Source: Ornithorhynchus anatinus (lineage: Eukaryota > Chordata > Mammalia > Monotremata > Ornithorhynchidae). From it: a DNA stretch of 64,000 bases. The notes below the pieces were generated by a model that was not told where the DNA came from, made no database searches, and worked only from the letters and a program-made list of their open reading frames with translations. The first letter of the stretch is position 1; each line of letters starts with the position of its first letter. A program made the translations under genes and the position numbers. The stretch is from the NCBI RefSeq assembly GCF_004115215.2, contig NC_041736.1, positions 40,564,275-40,628,274 on the forward strand, written 5' to 3'. Below, piece after piece: positions 1-11,885 of the stretch.

Positions 1-187
1 CCCACCCCAGACGGACCGCTGCTGGCCCGACTCCTCCTCCGTAGCATCCCCGGGGCGTGGGAGGACTGGGCTCTCTGCTGCCTGAAAGGAGTATGGGGAA
101 GGAGAGAAGGCAAACAGCCCGGGGGGAGAGCAGAAGGCCTTTGTCCTTCCTTCAGAAAAGCTCTCCTGCCCTCCCGCTCCTGGGGCA

Positions 188-546
188 AATGGAAGCGGCA
201 TGGCCTAGTGGGGAGACCATGGGCTTGGGAGTCAGAAGGATCTGGGTTCTGATTCTGGCTCTACCGACTGCTTGCTGTGTGAACTTGGGCAAGTCACAAC
301 TTCTCTGTGCTTCCGTTTCCTCCACCGTAAAATGCGGATACCCGTCCTCTCTCCTTAGACTGTGAGCCCTTCGTGGAACAGGGACCGAGTCCGACCTTTC
401 GTTCGTTCGTTCATTTGTATTTATTGAGCGTTTACTGTGTGCGGAGTGCTGTACTAAGCGCTTGGGAGGGTAGATGCACAATTATCTCGTATCTATCCCA
501 CCACTTAGAACAGTATTGGACACACAGCGCTTAACAAATAACTATT
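188..546 (+). mobile_element. Mon-1 SINE split by an L2 end
   Basis: Head CATGGCCTAGTGGGGAGACC and middle ACTTGGGCAAGTCACAACTT. The tail resumes after 480 with the AGCGCTTAACAAATA motif. Confidence 0.88.
399..480 (-). mobile_element. L2 3'-end fragment inside the Mon-1 copy
   Basis: TTCATTTGTATTTATTGAGC followed by TGTACTAAGCGCTTGGGAG is the reverse of the L2 tail. Confidence 0.85.
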
Positions 547-567
547 TGAGAAACAACTCTTTTAATG

Positions 568-1110
568 ATAATTTTGATGTTTGTTAAGCACTTACTATGT
601 GCCAGGCACTGTACTGAGCACTAGGGTAGATATAAGGGTAGAGAAACAGCGTGGCTCAGTGGAAAGAACCCGGGCTTGGGAGTCAGAGATCATGGGTTCA
701 AATCCCGGCCCAGCCGCTTGTCAGCTGTGTGACTTTGGGCAAGTCACTTCGCTTCTCTGTGCCTGTTAGCTCATCCGTAAAATGGGGATGAAGACTGTGA
801 GCCCCATGTGGAACAACCTGATCACCATGTATCCTCTCCAGCGCTTAGAACAGTGCTTTGCACATAGTAAGCGCTTAACAAATGCCATCGTTATTATTAT
901 ACAAGCAAATCAGGTTGGGCACAGTCCCTATCCCGCATAGGCCCCACCGTCGTATTGGGTAGGACATTTTACAGGTGAGGTAACTGAGGCCCAGAGAGTG
1001 GCGCGACTTGCCTGAGGTCACACAGCAGACAAGTGGCAGAGCCGGAACTGGAACCCGTGACCTGCGGACTCCCAGGGCCGTGCTCCATCCACTACGCCAC
1101 GCTGCTTCCC
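568..1110 (-). mobile_element. Mon-1 SINE interrupted by a second Mon-1
   Basis: It starts GTTTGTTAAGCACTTACTA and breaks at about 638. It resumes at 901 and ends ACGCCACGCTGCTTCC. Confidence 0.88.
640..900 (+). mobile_element. Mon-1 SINE, full copy nested in an opposite copy
   Basis: Head AACAGCGTGGCTCAGTGG through the TTATTATTAT tail. Confidence 0.93.
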
Positions 1111-1434
1111 TACCACCTGTGCCAGCCTCCCGCCTTACTCCTGGTGGAGTAAGGAGGGAGGGTGGCACAAAGCCAGGCCCCAGAATGCCAGGATGCCACC
1201 CCCAGAGTTCTGCCCCCACACTCTGAGGAACCCATATCCCGAGGCTTCCTCCTCCTCCTTCCTTCCTTTCCCCAAACCCATGCCAAGGCTGCTGCTTCCC
1301 GCCGTCACCCCAGAGGCCCAGCTGGGTGGGGGAGGGCTGGGGAGGAAGCCACAGATTTAGCCCAGACCTCTCCCTCAGCCGATCTCCCCAGGCGATCCCT
1401 CACCACCCTCTCCCCCGCTCCCTTGGCTTTCCAG

Positions 1435-4242
1435 CACCATCTCCTCAGCTTTTAACTCCTTGGCCACTGTGACAATGGAAGATCTGATCCGGCCCTACTT
1501 CCCCAGGTTCTCCGAGGCCCAGGCTACCAAACTCTCGAAACTCCTTGGTGAGTCTCTCTTCGCTCTCGCCCCTCCTGCCCTCTTTGACCTCCGGTAATCG
1601 CTCTGTCTTCGTCGGCAATTCAGAGAAGCGGTGTGGCCTGGTGGAAAGAGCCCGGGGGTCCTGGGAGTCGGAGGAGCTGGGCTCTTATACCGGCCCTGCC
1701 AGTTGCCTGCTCCGAGACCTTGGGCAAGTCACTTAACTTCTCTGTGCCTATGTCTTCTTGTCTGTAAAATGGGGATTCGAAACCTGTTCTCCTGCCTGCT
1801 TAGGCTGTGAGTCCCTTGGGGGCAGAGACTGTCCCTAACTTGATTAACTTATATCTACTACTTATATCTACCCTAGCACTTAGTGCTTGACAAATAGTAA
1901 GTGCTTAATAAGTGCCCTTTTTCTTTAAAAAAAAAAAATAAATGGTTTATTAAGGGCCCACCTGAGCAAGTGAAACAATTGATTCCTGCCCTCTTAGAGA
2001 TTCCAGTTTAAGCATCTCCTGGGCTTTCTGTGGGGTGGGAGAAGACCCCTTGCTCCGAGAAGGTGAGGAGAGAAGTCTGGTGAGGGTTTTGGGTTAGTTA
2101 GAGAAGGTAGCATGAAGAAATCCTCTGCCTGGTTGGGGAGCGTGGCCTCATTTCTCCCTTCCTGACCACCTCTCTCCCTCCTCAGCCTTTGGCTATGGTC
2201 TGCTTTGCCTGGGAATGGCCTATATCTCTTCTAAGATGGGCCCCGTGCTGCAGGTGAGGACTGTAGGGAAGGGGGGAGGCGGAGGTCAAGGTGGTAGAAA
2301 AGGCTGGGCGGGAGTCTGAACGGGGGAGAGGGAAAGAGAGACGGGGCCTCTGCCTTCAGCTGGGGCACAGGCGGAAATTCTGGGTGCAGGGGCCAGAGCT
2401 TCTGTGGGCCAGGGGCTCCGCTAGGTCGGGGAGGTCCAGCGGGTCCGGGCCCCTGCCACCTGGCGTCCAGTGGGGCTACCCAAAAGCTTCTCCTCTCGCC
2501 TCAGGGGTGAGGGTGGAGAGTTGGCTGTGCGGGAGGGGGAACCCTCGCCCGGGCAGCTGGAAGTCTCTCGGCTGCCCTCACTTCTCCCACAGCGGCCCTT
2601 TGCTTGCCCCCTCGATCCAGGCAGCCATAAGCATCTTCGGAATGGTCGGGGGGCCGCTGCTTGGACTGTTCTGCCTTGGCATGTTCTTCCCTTGTGCCAA
2701 CCCAGCCGTGAGTACTCTTCTCCTCCTCCTCCTCCCCCCCTTCCTCCCAAGTGGGGCCGGGGCTGGCAGAGGACCACGTAGGTACCCTGGGTCTCGGGGA
2801 GGTAGAGAGCAGATCTCAGCCCTTGGATTTGGAAGGGCAGGGAGAGCTGGGGTGCGGGGGCGCCGAACAGGAGGGCACTGTCTCCGGGCAGGGTGCGATA
2901 GTAGGCCTCGTGGCTGGCCTCCTCATGGCTTTCTGGGTTGGCGTCGGGAGCCTGATGAGCAACGTGAATGCCGGGATGGCCCTCTCTCCACCCAACGGGA
3001 CTAGCTTCCCTCTGCCCGGCAACCTGACCGCCGCTGCCATGACGACCGTGCTGGCCTCAACAACCGTCACGCCCAAGTGAGTTTTTGTCCCAGGCTGCTG
3101 CCACTTTTGGAGGTGAGGGAAGGGCCCCGGGGGTTGTACCCACTGAGGAAAGTGCCCCGGGGCGAGGGAGGAGCGGACCGGGCCGGGGGGATGGATGAGT
3201 CCCGGAGGCGGTTCTGACCGTGGGGTCCCGGGACCCACTCCGAGGTGTTGGGGGGACTGTAGGGGCGTGGGGGGATGAGGAATAACCCGAGCGGGTCACC
3301 CCTCCCCTCTCCCCCCAGGCCCACGGGGCTGCGCCGGTTTTACTCTCTGTCCTACCTGTGGTATAGTGCCCACAACTCCACTACCGTCATCATCGTGGGG
3401 CTGCTGGTCAGCCTGCTCACAGGTGAGGGCAACCAGGTTGGGGGAATCTTGGGTTAGGGGGCGTGGGTACCGGCCCCAATGGAGCTGTCGGTTAAGGGGA
3501 GGCACTGAGTCAAAGTCAAGATCGCCGGGGCCCTCAGGGCCCCTACCTTTCCGTAGCACCGAGATGCCTTAGCCTGCTGTGACTCGGGTGTTGGGTCGGG
3601 GCCGGGGCCGGGGCTCGGTGGATGGGACATTTGGAGAGCCAGGGAGCCTCTTAGTGCCCGGTCTTGACCAGGACCCGGGGCGGGAAGGCAGGGGTGAACG
3701 CCTGGCACCCCCGGGCGCAGGGTGGCGAGGCTCATGGGATCTCAAGGGGAGCATCTCTGCTGCCTCCAGGTGGGATGCGAGGCCGAGACCTGAACCCTCA
3801 CACCCTCTACCCGGTGCTGCCGCGCCTCCTCGCCCTTCTGCCGTACTCTTGCCGGAAACGTCTGCCCTGCCGGGATCGCAGCCAGGTAGAAAATGGGTTT
3901 CTCCAGCCTCTTCCCGCCGCCTCCCCGGGAGCCCTCCCCACGCCGATTCGATGCCGCCCTACTCGGAGCCCGTTCCTCGCGACTCCCTCCCGTTTCACCC
4001 GAGGAGAAGAGCTCAGACCCCCTTGCCTCCCTCCTTCAGCCCCACTTCGCTCGTCCTCCACCCCCACCTTGTCTGTTCTCCAGGAGCTCCCCTGTGGCCC
4101 CGACCGCTGCCTGACCCCTGGGAAGATGAGTAATGGTGGACTGCATGCCTTTGGGGAGGACAAGGTGGGAACGGGGTTCCAGCGGGACTCCGCTCACCAG
4201 GCTGCCAGTCCTACCTTCGTGCTTCAGGAGACATCACTGTGA
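1435..4242 (+). CDS. SLC5A6: SLC5A6 (sodium-dependent multivitamin transporter, SMVT), 3' part
   Basis: SMVT is a plasma-membrane sodium symporter for biotin, pantothenate and lipoate. The last seven coding exons are present: 1435-1547, 2186-2253, 2621-2707, 2892-3076, 3319-3422, 3770-3885 and 4084-4242. All have GT-AG borders and one open frame runs through them (276 residues plus stop). The reading starts [20 protein letters not shown] and continues with [36 protein letters not shown] and [16 protein letters not shown], which match my recollection of the mammalian protein closely. These are the last transmembrane segments, followed by a cytoplasmic tail ending in LQETSL, as in human. The 5' exons lie left of the window. 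The stretch before TMEDL lacks the preceding exon, so 1-1434 is intron. Identification is firm. Orientation is inverted relative to human along with the rest of the block. Confidence 0.97.
1620..1922 (+). mobile_element. Mon-1 SINE in SLC5A6 intron
   Basis: Head AAGCGGTGTGGCCTGGTGG, followed by a tail region with an A-run. Confidence 0.9.
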
Positions 4243-5105
4243 CCCCGGGGGACGGAGATCCTCCAGCAAGCCCTCCTTCCTAGGGCCAGGAGTGCCCGAC
4301 AGTAGCCGCCTCCGCGTCCTCGGGGGCCGCGCCCTTCGGTGGGGGCTGCACCGGCTGGAAGCCCTTTCCCTCTAGGCTCCTCCTTTCCCTCCCCTTCCGT
4401 CTTCGACGAGGGAGCAGGCCTGGCTGGGGCCTTGGACTGAGGAAGAGGGTGGGAGAGGAGGCGGAGGAGGAGGGCAGAACCACTCTCTCCATCATACCCA
4501 GCCTCCTAGGAAGGGCTGCTCCTCGCTGACGAGACTAAGCCGGTCGGGCGTGATCCAGCGGCCCCGCCGCCTTCGGTCCGTCCCGGGTCCGTTTCTGCCG
4601 GCCAGGCCCTCCTCCTCCGCCCCCACAGCAGACCAGCTGGGTCCTTTCCACTCTCTTCTCCCTCTTCCCCCTTCGTCCCCCCACAACTCCAGGTGAGAGG
4701 GCCTAACGAGCTGCCTCACCCTGCCCATCCCCTGATGCAGAGGCAAAGCCACGGTCCAGGAGAGCCTCTTCCCCCAACAGGTGACCCGAGTCCTTCACTC
4801 CCTCTGCTGCTAACTGACATGAAGGGAGGATGGAGGCAGTAGACTGACCTCAGGTCTTCACTCCTGCTGCTGCTGCTGCTGCTGTTGTGGTTACCGCCGC
4901 TAAAAGACCCACCGGGAGCAGGGGGACGGGGAGCGAGGTGCAAGGGGGTGACCCAGCCCGGGGGTGCCGTCCGGCCGGCCAGAGCCCCGGGACCCGAGCC
5001 GCTCAGTGGTCTCACCCCTCTGATCCCGTCCGTATCGGGCCGGGCCGCCTCGGTTCCATTTTGCCACGCCCTGTTTCTTTCTCCTAGGAATCCTTTGTCC
5101 AGATA

Positions 5106-5111
5106 AATAAA
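5106..5111 (+). terminator. SLC5A6: SLC5A6 polyadenylation signal
   Basis: AATAAA lies 864 bp after the SLC5A6 stop codon, with no SINE between. The 4243-5111 stretch is therefore the likely 3' UTR; it contains a short CTG run near 4865-4883. Confidence 0.75.
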
Positions 5112-6996
5112 ATGGTCATTCCAGCTGGACCTGGTTCTCTCTCGGGTCAGTTCTGGGCTAGCCCCGGCCTCCCCAGACAACAGCTACGCCCTTTTTAAGC
5201 TGAAGTCAAGCTGCAAACCAGGAGGGAGGAGGTTAAAGGCTTAGCTCTGGCCTCTGGGAAGGGGCCGGCCGAATCGGGCTTGGCCAGAGATGGTGGTAGA
5301 GCATTATTTACCCCAGGTGAGTTAGAGGATCTGGTGGGGCTGGGGGGAGATTAAAATAAATGCAGGCAGAGGGTGGGGCAGGTTGGGGTAGGCTAGAGGA
5401 AAAGGGAAACTCAAAGCCTGACCTGGGTTAGGCCCAGCCCCGGGCCGAGATGAGAGATTACCCACCCTCTTCCCTACTCCCTGTGGGCAACCCCTAACAC
5501 CCTTCCTCTTACACCCTACCAGAGTGCCAGACTCTTGGCTTCTGGGAAGTGGTAGCCTCGGGGCAGGGTTGGGGAGGTGCCGTCTGGCCGTGGGCCGGAT
5601 AGAGGACCGGAGCCGGCACCACCTCCACCGGAGTGTTGAGAGCTTCCCTCCCTGTGGCGGTAGGAAACGGGGCCACCCTGAACCGGGGAAGGGAGGGAGG
5701 CCAAAAAACCCGTCTCTCTCCGCCCTCAACCCCACAGCTCTGCTTCGCCTTGGCTCTTAACCCCCTCTCTCTTGCAAGTAAAAGTAACAATATCCGGTGG
5801 GACCTTGGGCTGCGTTGAGCGGACCCCTTCTCTTTGCCCAAGGCCAGAGCGTGAGCAGAACCGAGAAGGCTATGAGGAGCTGGGGCTCCGCAGTCATGAG
5901 CTTCCCTCAGGCGGTCTTCTGTCCACGGGGCACTGAGAGAAGTCATTAGCCCATCTGTCCGGTGTTCACAACCTCCATCTGTTCTCCGCCCACCCACCAA
6001 CCTCCACGCCGGGCAGACGTGGCCTTTTAGCATTGAAAATAAAAAAATTAGACTTGGACTTTAATGGTCTCGAGCGTGAGGAACATTCTGCTCTCACACC
6101 TGGATTCTTCCCCGTCCCCCGACCCAGCTGCCTTAGCGGTAGTTCCGTCCAAGCTCCCCACAGCTCCAAGGCAGCTGGCGGGGCCCAGGCGGATTTATGA
6201 GTCCAGCCTTGGCCAAAGACTCCTTCCCATGGCTCCCAGCCACATCTCAGTACCTCCTCCACCTCCCAAGCACAGCTAGACCTGTGACCCGTTCCCTCTT
6301 CCCCTCACAAGAGCCCAACCCGCATTCCCAACCCTTAGTTTCCAGCTCTTCCTCAGCTTCGGCCCTCCGGGCCCCTTAACCTCTTCCTCTCTGAACCGTC
6401 CCTTGTCTTTGGCCCACGCTCGCCACACTGTTTGGGGATGAGTGTTCTCGTTCTAAGCCCCAAACCGCCATCCCAAAGTTCCCCTGCATCCCCAGGATCT
6501 GGATTCTGCTCTGTCTTGACCGTCCTCGGAGGTCCCAGTGGCTGCCTGAAGAACCTCTGGCCTCGTATCGCAGATTCATGTGTGCACGCACGCAGGCACA
6601 TACCAGTGAGCGCACACACGCAGCCTTCCCCTCCCCTATTATTCTTAATTCCCCAGAGCTACCATGGGGCTCTTCACACCCATGGATTCATGGATTCACC
6701 CCATGTGGTGGATTCAGGAATTATAGAAGGTCAGCGGGCAGGGTGGAGGTTTCACACGGTCCCAATCTAGGTAATGGGACCGGACTTGTCCCGGCCCAAG
6801 AAAACGGGGGTAGCTCCGCCGCGGGGGCGGCCCGCCATCGCCTGCAGGTTCACTGCCTCTCAAACAGCTGGGCCTGCGGGCTCACACTGCTGGGGACGTA
6901 TTGCGAGGTGGGCCGGGGAGTTTGGAGTCCCACTTGGGGCGGGGGAGACCAGCAGAGGGGAAGAGGGTAGGGATCGTCTCTGGGATCCAACTGCGG
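5112..6996. other. SLC5A6-TCF23 tail-to-tail interval
   Basis: This is unique sequence without a recognised SINE or exon. It must contain the 3' UTR of TCF23 on the minus strand. The best minus-strand polyadenylation candidate is ATTAAA at 6065-6060, about 0.93 kb past the TCF23 stop. I see no conserved open frame here. Confidence 0.5.
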
Positions 6997-9450
6997 TCAT
7001 TTGCAACTAAGCGCTGGCGAGATGGTTCTAGGAGGAACAACTTCCATCGACTCCCCACAGACTTGGAGGCCGTCCCCTGGGCCCCACCGCCTCGGCCCAG
7101 AAGCGGTGACCCCTGGAAGGTCAAGACCGAGGGTCCCCGGGACTCCACCGTAGAGACGAGAACGCATCGGCCACTTCTGCAAGACAGGAGTTTGCGATGG
7201 GTCAGCGATCCACTCCCAGAAAGCCAGGGCCCAACGCCGACTTCTCCCTGCATTCAAGAACCTCAAACTTCCCAGTCTGGCTGCCCCTGTACAATTTCGC
7301 AGCCCCTCTCTTCCCCAACAGTCAAGCCCCAGGATCCCGACGATGACACGGGCGAAGTTTTCCTTGCTTCCTGGGCTTGTGGAATCTGGCCCCAGGTAAA
7401 CGCCTGTCCTGCCAGCGGGGCCCCTGCTGAAGAGATCACCAGACCGGCTCACGAAGCCTCCTGCCATGGGGCAGAGAGAACCTTGCTCCTTGACCCCCAT
7501 GTGACTTGCCCTGCCCTGGGAAAGTACTAGGGTCAATCCCAGTTCTTCCCACCTCGACTTCCAGTCCCTTGACCCCCACCCTCCACCCCCCGCCTCTCCC
7601 CTGCTCCCACTGTTCTTGCCTGGGCAGGATTTCCACTCCCAATTCACATGGACAGACTTAGGTAAATTGGGGTAAAAGTTCCTACAGTACCCATATTTGG
7701 TTAAAAACCCCAAGACAGTCCAGAATTATTACACTTTAAACAAAGTGATGAAACGACTGTAGTGCAGAGTCCTGAACATTCACGCAGGTAGTGTAATTCC
7801 AGTCCACCCAGCCTCGAAGCACCAGTCACTGAATGACTGGCTGCCCGTGGACAGCCTTGTCCTCTCCCCCGACCCCAACCAACTTGGGGCCCTGCATTCC
7901 TTCCATCTCTTAAGGGCAGTTCCGGTTCAGGAAGCTCCCCGGCTTATCCGCTGCAAAAGAAGGGATTGGGCTCTTTCCCCGGCAGCTGTGTCCTTGGCTC
8001 CGTGTCCCCCCCAAGGGAGCGGGAAGCAGCTGGCCCCGGACCAGGGGAGGGATCCCGGCAGACCCAACAATCCAGGAGGATGGGGTTCCATCCGTCGATC
8101 AATCATCCGCCTCCCCTCCCTTCCCCCCGATACGCCCTGCCTCGGTGCCATACCTTCATGGGATGCAGGTATCGGGGTCCCCGCCGGAGCGGAGGCCCGG
8201 CCAGGTCGGCCGGCCCTCGGTGCAAGGCGTGGGTAAGGTGGGCGATGTAACTGGTGGCCAGGACCAGGATATCCAGCTTGGAGAGCTTGGTGTCGGGTGG
8301 CACCGTGGGCAGGGTCGCTTGCAGCGTCAGGAAAGCCTGGCGCAGTGTCCGTACCCGGCTCCGCTCCCGGGCGGCATTCTCGGGGCTCGGCTCACCCTGC
8401 ACACCGGACGGAAGGCAGACGGGGGTTAACGGCAGGGTCACCCTCGACCCCGTCTCCCCTTCCGCAAAGGGAAGGAAGGATAGGGATACGTGGTGCACCC
8501 CGACCTCTAATCCAGCCCGCAAGCTACCTCAGGGAGCCGAGAAGACACTCCAGCTTGGTACGGGGCGGTAGGGTGGGTGAGGGGAGGGCAGGGGGAGGTG
8601 AAAGCCGCAGTGCGCTCCAAGATTGTGACTTAGTGGAAGGAGCACAGGCTTGGGAGTCAGAGGTCACAGGCTCTCATCCCGACTCCGCCACTTATCAGCT
8701 GGGTGACTTTGGGCAAATCACTTCATTTCTCTGGGCCTGTTACCTCATCTGTAAAATTTAAGACTGTGAGCCCCTCGTGGGACAACCTGATTACCTTGTA
8801 TCTACCCCAGTGCTCAGAACAGTGCTTGGCACATAGTAAGCGCTTAACGAATACCATCTTTTTTATTATTATTATTATCATCGCCCCCTCCAAGGATCCT
8901 TTCGTCCCCTCCAAGGATCCTTTCGTCCCCTCCTAGGACCTATCATCCCCTCCAAGCACCTGGTCGTCGCCCTAGAGCCGGAATTTCGGTGCAGATGGAG
9001 CTTCATTTTGACCTCATTCTAGACTTGTCTGTATCACAAAGTCTGTTCTTAAGCACCCTGCCCTCAGTCCCAGCTTCCCTTTGGGGAATTCCTCTTCACC
9101 CCCACTATGCCTAGTCCCAACTCTCCCCCTTCCTCCCTCCGTTATCCGTCCCAACAAATCCACGTTCTTCTTACCTTGCTGCCGGCCAGGCTCCCGGTTC
9201 CGGGATGAGGTGCGGTGGGGGCGACTCTGCTCCGTCGCCAGCTGTGGCCATGGGGCTCTGCCCACGGGCTCCGCTCCGCCCCGAGGGCACGCTTCTTCTT
9301 GTCTGTGGCTGGAGCGGGCTGCGAGCGGCCACCCGGGCCACCCGGTCCGGCCCTACCCCTGGCCCCCGAAGCCTCCCCCCGGGCTGAGCCCCGCCGTTTG
9401 GATGGGGTGCCGTCCAGGGGCCGGGGTAGCCGCTCCTGCGAGGACCCCAT
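6997..9450 (-). CDS. TCF23: TCF23 (OUT), basic helix-loop-helix protein
   Basis: TCF23/OUT is a nuclear bHLH protein of the Twist-like group, described as an Id-like inhibitor that heterodimerises without good E-box binding. There are three exons on the minus strand: 9450-9175, 8396-8154 and 7176-6997, all joined in phase 0. Exon 2 holds the bHLH domain, starting [17 protein letters not shown] and continuing [20 protein letters not shown]. It ends RYLHPMK and joins [11 protein letters not shown] in exon 3, the same order as in human. Counting from ATG 9450 (MGSSQERL) gives about 232 residues. An in-frame ATG at 9546 would add 32 residues, and the N terminus is poorly conserved, so the start is uncertain. 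Intron 1 carries a Mon-1 SINE and a short tandem repeat. The C terminus keeps SPAL, as in human. Neighbours are SLC5A6 (tail to tail) and PREB (divergent). Confidence 0.93.
8618..8880 (+). mobile_element. Mon-1 SINE in TCF23 intron 1
   Basis: A nearly complete copy with the tRNA-like head (TTAGTGGAAGGAGCACAGG), a middle TGGGTGACTTTGGGCAAAT and a TTATTATT tail. Confidence 0.93.
8883..8965. repeat. Short tandem repeat in TCF23 intron 1
   Basis: About four diverging copies of a roughly 21-bp unit with core CCCCTCCAAGGATCC lie directly behind the SINE tail. Confidence 0.75.
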
Positions 9451-9559
9451 AGCTTGGGCCGGGCGGTCAGCTGGCCGGTGAGAGTCCTTATCTGAGGGAA
9501 CCGGCGCCAGCCCGGCCCCGCTCCTCGCTCTGGGAAAACCGCCCACCCGGGCCGGCCCC

Positions 9560-9915
9560 CGCGTCAGCCTCCCGCCTGCTTTGCACCCAGGCCCGGGCTG
9601 GGGGAGGGCTGTGGGGGCTGACCAGGAGGAGGAGGAGGAGGAAGAGACCGGGGCAGGGACAGGCAGGATGTCGGATGGAATCTGACTACCATTCTTGCCA
9701 CCCCCCGAAGCCCCCCTCCATCAAGACCTGAGCCCCATAGCTGCCCCCACCTGAGCTCGGTGGTTGGCGAGAGAAGCCGCAACCCTGCAGCCCCGAAATA
9801 ATCCTGGGTGGCATCTTATTCCCCCACCAACAGTCACTGCCGTCTCCCCCTCCTCCGTCCCAAGCTAGTGAGCTCTTCCCTTCAGGACAGCCAAGGATTC
9901 CCCAGGCCTGAGAAT
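9560..9915. other. Upstream flank of TCF23, no gene seen
   Basis: GC-rich unique sequence with a GGA run near 9628-9645. It is the likely TCF23 promoter side, but no TATA box or diagnostic element was identified. Confidence 0.4.
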
Positions 9916-9924
9916 CCCTGGTAG

Positions 9925-10045
9925 AACAGCACGGTCTACTGGCTAGAACACAGGCCCGGGGGTCAGAAGGATGTGGGTTCTAATTCCGACTCCGCCACGC
10001 GTCTACTGGGCGATCTTGGGCAGCACATTTCACTTCTCAGGGCCC
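9925..10045 (+). mobile_element. Mon-1 SINE 5' half
   Basis: CAGCACGGTCTACTGGCTAG and GGGCGATCTTGGGCAGCAC; an older, truncated copy. Confidence 0.8.
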
Positions 10046-10129
10046 GCAGGCCTGGACCCTCCCCCAATTCTGGTCTGCCGCACCCCAGGGTCCCCCTACC
10101 CTGTCTTGGCCTCAAACCATGAGAAGTCC

Positions 10130-10373
10130 CTCTAGACTGTAAGCTCTTGGCGGGCAGGGAATGTGGCTACTAACTCTGTTATATTTTTACAACACTTAGT
10201 ACGGTGTTCTGCACACAGCAAGCGCTCAATGAATGCGATTGATCCGTCGACTGAGCCCAAATGGCATCCCTGGGCTGGAGGTAGGAGGAAGGGCGAGTCC
10301 CTTCATCCCTCCCTGAGCTCTGCCCTCAGTAACGCATAGTAAGCGCTCAATAAATACTATTGAATGAATAACG
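10130..10373 (+). mobile_element. L2 3' end with a second L2 tail
   Basis: GACTGTAAGCTCTTGGCGGG with AGCGCTCAATGAATGCG. A further tail fragment lies at 10330-10373 (GCTCAATAAATACTATTGAA). Confidence 0.82.
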
Positions 10374-10559
10374 CTGTCCCCGGGTGTAGCGGCCGCCTCT
10401 CTGCCTCGGACAGAGCTGAAGCACCAAGTCTCTCCCAGGCGGATGAGGAAGTAATGTTCTCCGCTGAACAGAAAGGGAACTGAGGCCTGGGCAACCCCAG
10501 GTCTCAATACCAATACCAGGTCTCAATACTCCTTCCTCCCTCCCTCCCTGGGCCTCAGT

Positions 10560-10880
10560 TTCCTCATCTGTAACTTGTCTGCTGTGCCACCCCGAGCAAA
10601 TCACTTAACTTATCCGGGCCTTAGCTCCCTCATCCATAAAATGGGGATTAAAACTGTGCGCCCCATGTGGGACAGGGACCGGTGCAAACTGATTACCTTG
10701 TATTCATTCAATCGTATTTATTGAGCGCTTACTGTGTTCACAGCACTATACTAAGCGCTGAGAATGTACAATTCGGCAACAGATAGAGACAATCCCTGCC
10801 CAACGACGACTCTGTAACCACCCCAACGCTTAATACGCTGCCTGGCACATAGTAAGTGCTTAACAAATACCTCTAAAAAA
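10560..10880 (+). mobile_element. Mon-1 SINE interrupted by an L2 end (10704-10810)
   Basis: AAATGGGGATTAAAACTGTG before the break and TGCTTAACAAATACC after it. The insert is a minus-strand L2 tail starting CATTCAATCGTATTTATTG. Confidence 0.87.
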
Positions 10881-10936
10881 TAAAACCACCACAGGGTTAC
10901 CTGGAGAATACGGGACCTTCCTACTTTCATCACCGC

Positions 10937-11197
10937 TTTTCAGAGAAGCAGGGCGGCTCAGTGGAAAGAGCCAGGGCTGGGGAGTCAGAGGTCATGGGTT
11001 CGAATCCCGGCTCCCCCGCTTGTCGGCTGTGTGACTTTGGGCGAGTCACTTGACTTCTCTGGGCCTCAGTGACCTCAACTGCAAAATGGGCATGAAGACT
11101 GGGAGTCCCACGTGGGACAACCTGGTCACCTTATATCCCAACAGTGCTTTGCACAGAGTAAGCACTTAACAAATGCCATCGTTATTATTATATTATG
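10937..11197 (+). mobile_element. Mon-1 SINE
   Basis: Full copy from AAGCAGGGCGGCTCAGTGG to ATCGTTATTATTATATT. Confidence 0.93.
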
Positions 11198-11217
11198 CTT
11201 CCTCTCTCTCCTTTTCC

Positions 11218-11522
11218 ACTGAGAAGCAATGTGTCTTGGTGGAAAGAGCCCGGGCTTGGGAGTCAGAGGTCGTGGGTTCTAATCCCGCCTCTGTCACTTC
11301 TTAGCTGAGTGACTTTGGGCCAGTCACTTCACTTCTCAGTTCCCTCATCTGGAAAATGAGGATGAATAATAATAATAATAATGTTGGTATTTGTTAAGCA
11401 CTTACTACGTGCAGAGCACTGTTCTAAGCGCTGGGGTAGATACAGGGTAATCAGGATGAAGACTGTGAGCCCCATTCGGGACCACCCAATTCCCTCCTAT
11501 CAACCCAGAGCTCAGAACAGTG
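11218..11522 (+). mobile_element. Mon-1 SINE with an opposite Mon-1 fragment inside
   Basis: Head AAGCAATGTGTCTTGGTGG. The insert at 11366-11455 is a minus-strand 3' part beginning (TAA)n TGTTGGTATTTG. Confidence 0.88.
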
Positions 11523-11660
11523 TAGACCGATTAGACCGTGAGCCTGTCACTGGGCAGGGATGGTCTCTTATCTGTTGCTGAACTGTCCATTCCGAGCGCT
11601 TAGTCCAGTGCTCTGCCCATAGTAAGCACTTAACAAATCCCAACATGATTCTTATTATTA
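11523..11660 (+). mobile_element. L2 3' end
   Basis: TTAGACCGTGAGCCTGTCAC then CCATTCCGAGCGCTTAGTCC, ending in a Mon-1-like tail. Confidence 0.82.
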
Positions 11661-11835
11661 CCCCAGCGCTTCGAACAGTGCTCTGCACCTAGTAAGCGCT
11701 TAACAAATCCCAACATTATTGTTATTAACACTGCTCTGCACCCAGTAAGCGCTTAACAAATCCCCACATGATTCTTATGATCACCCCGGCGCTTAGCACA
11801 GTGCTCTGCACCTAGTCAGCGCTTAAAAAACCCCA
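11660..11835 (+). repeat. Tandem array of SINE 3' tails upstream of PREB
   Basis: Three 50-65-bp copies of the tail unit with core GTAAGCGCTTAACAAATCCC, separated by TTATTATTA-like spacers, without SINE heads. Confidence 0.85.
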
Positions 11836-11885
11836 CCACCATTAGTGCTATTGAGAGGCCCTTGGGCTGCCCCTCGCCCCGCACA

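Noticed and set aside
640-760. tRNA-like head with GGTTCAAATCCC box
   Set aside because: The B-box resembles a tRNA gene, but it is the head of a Mon-1 SINE. The same applies to every copy, so no tRNA gene is called.
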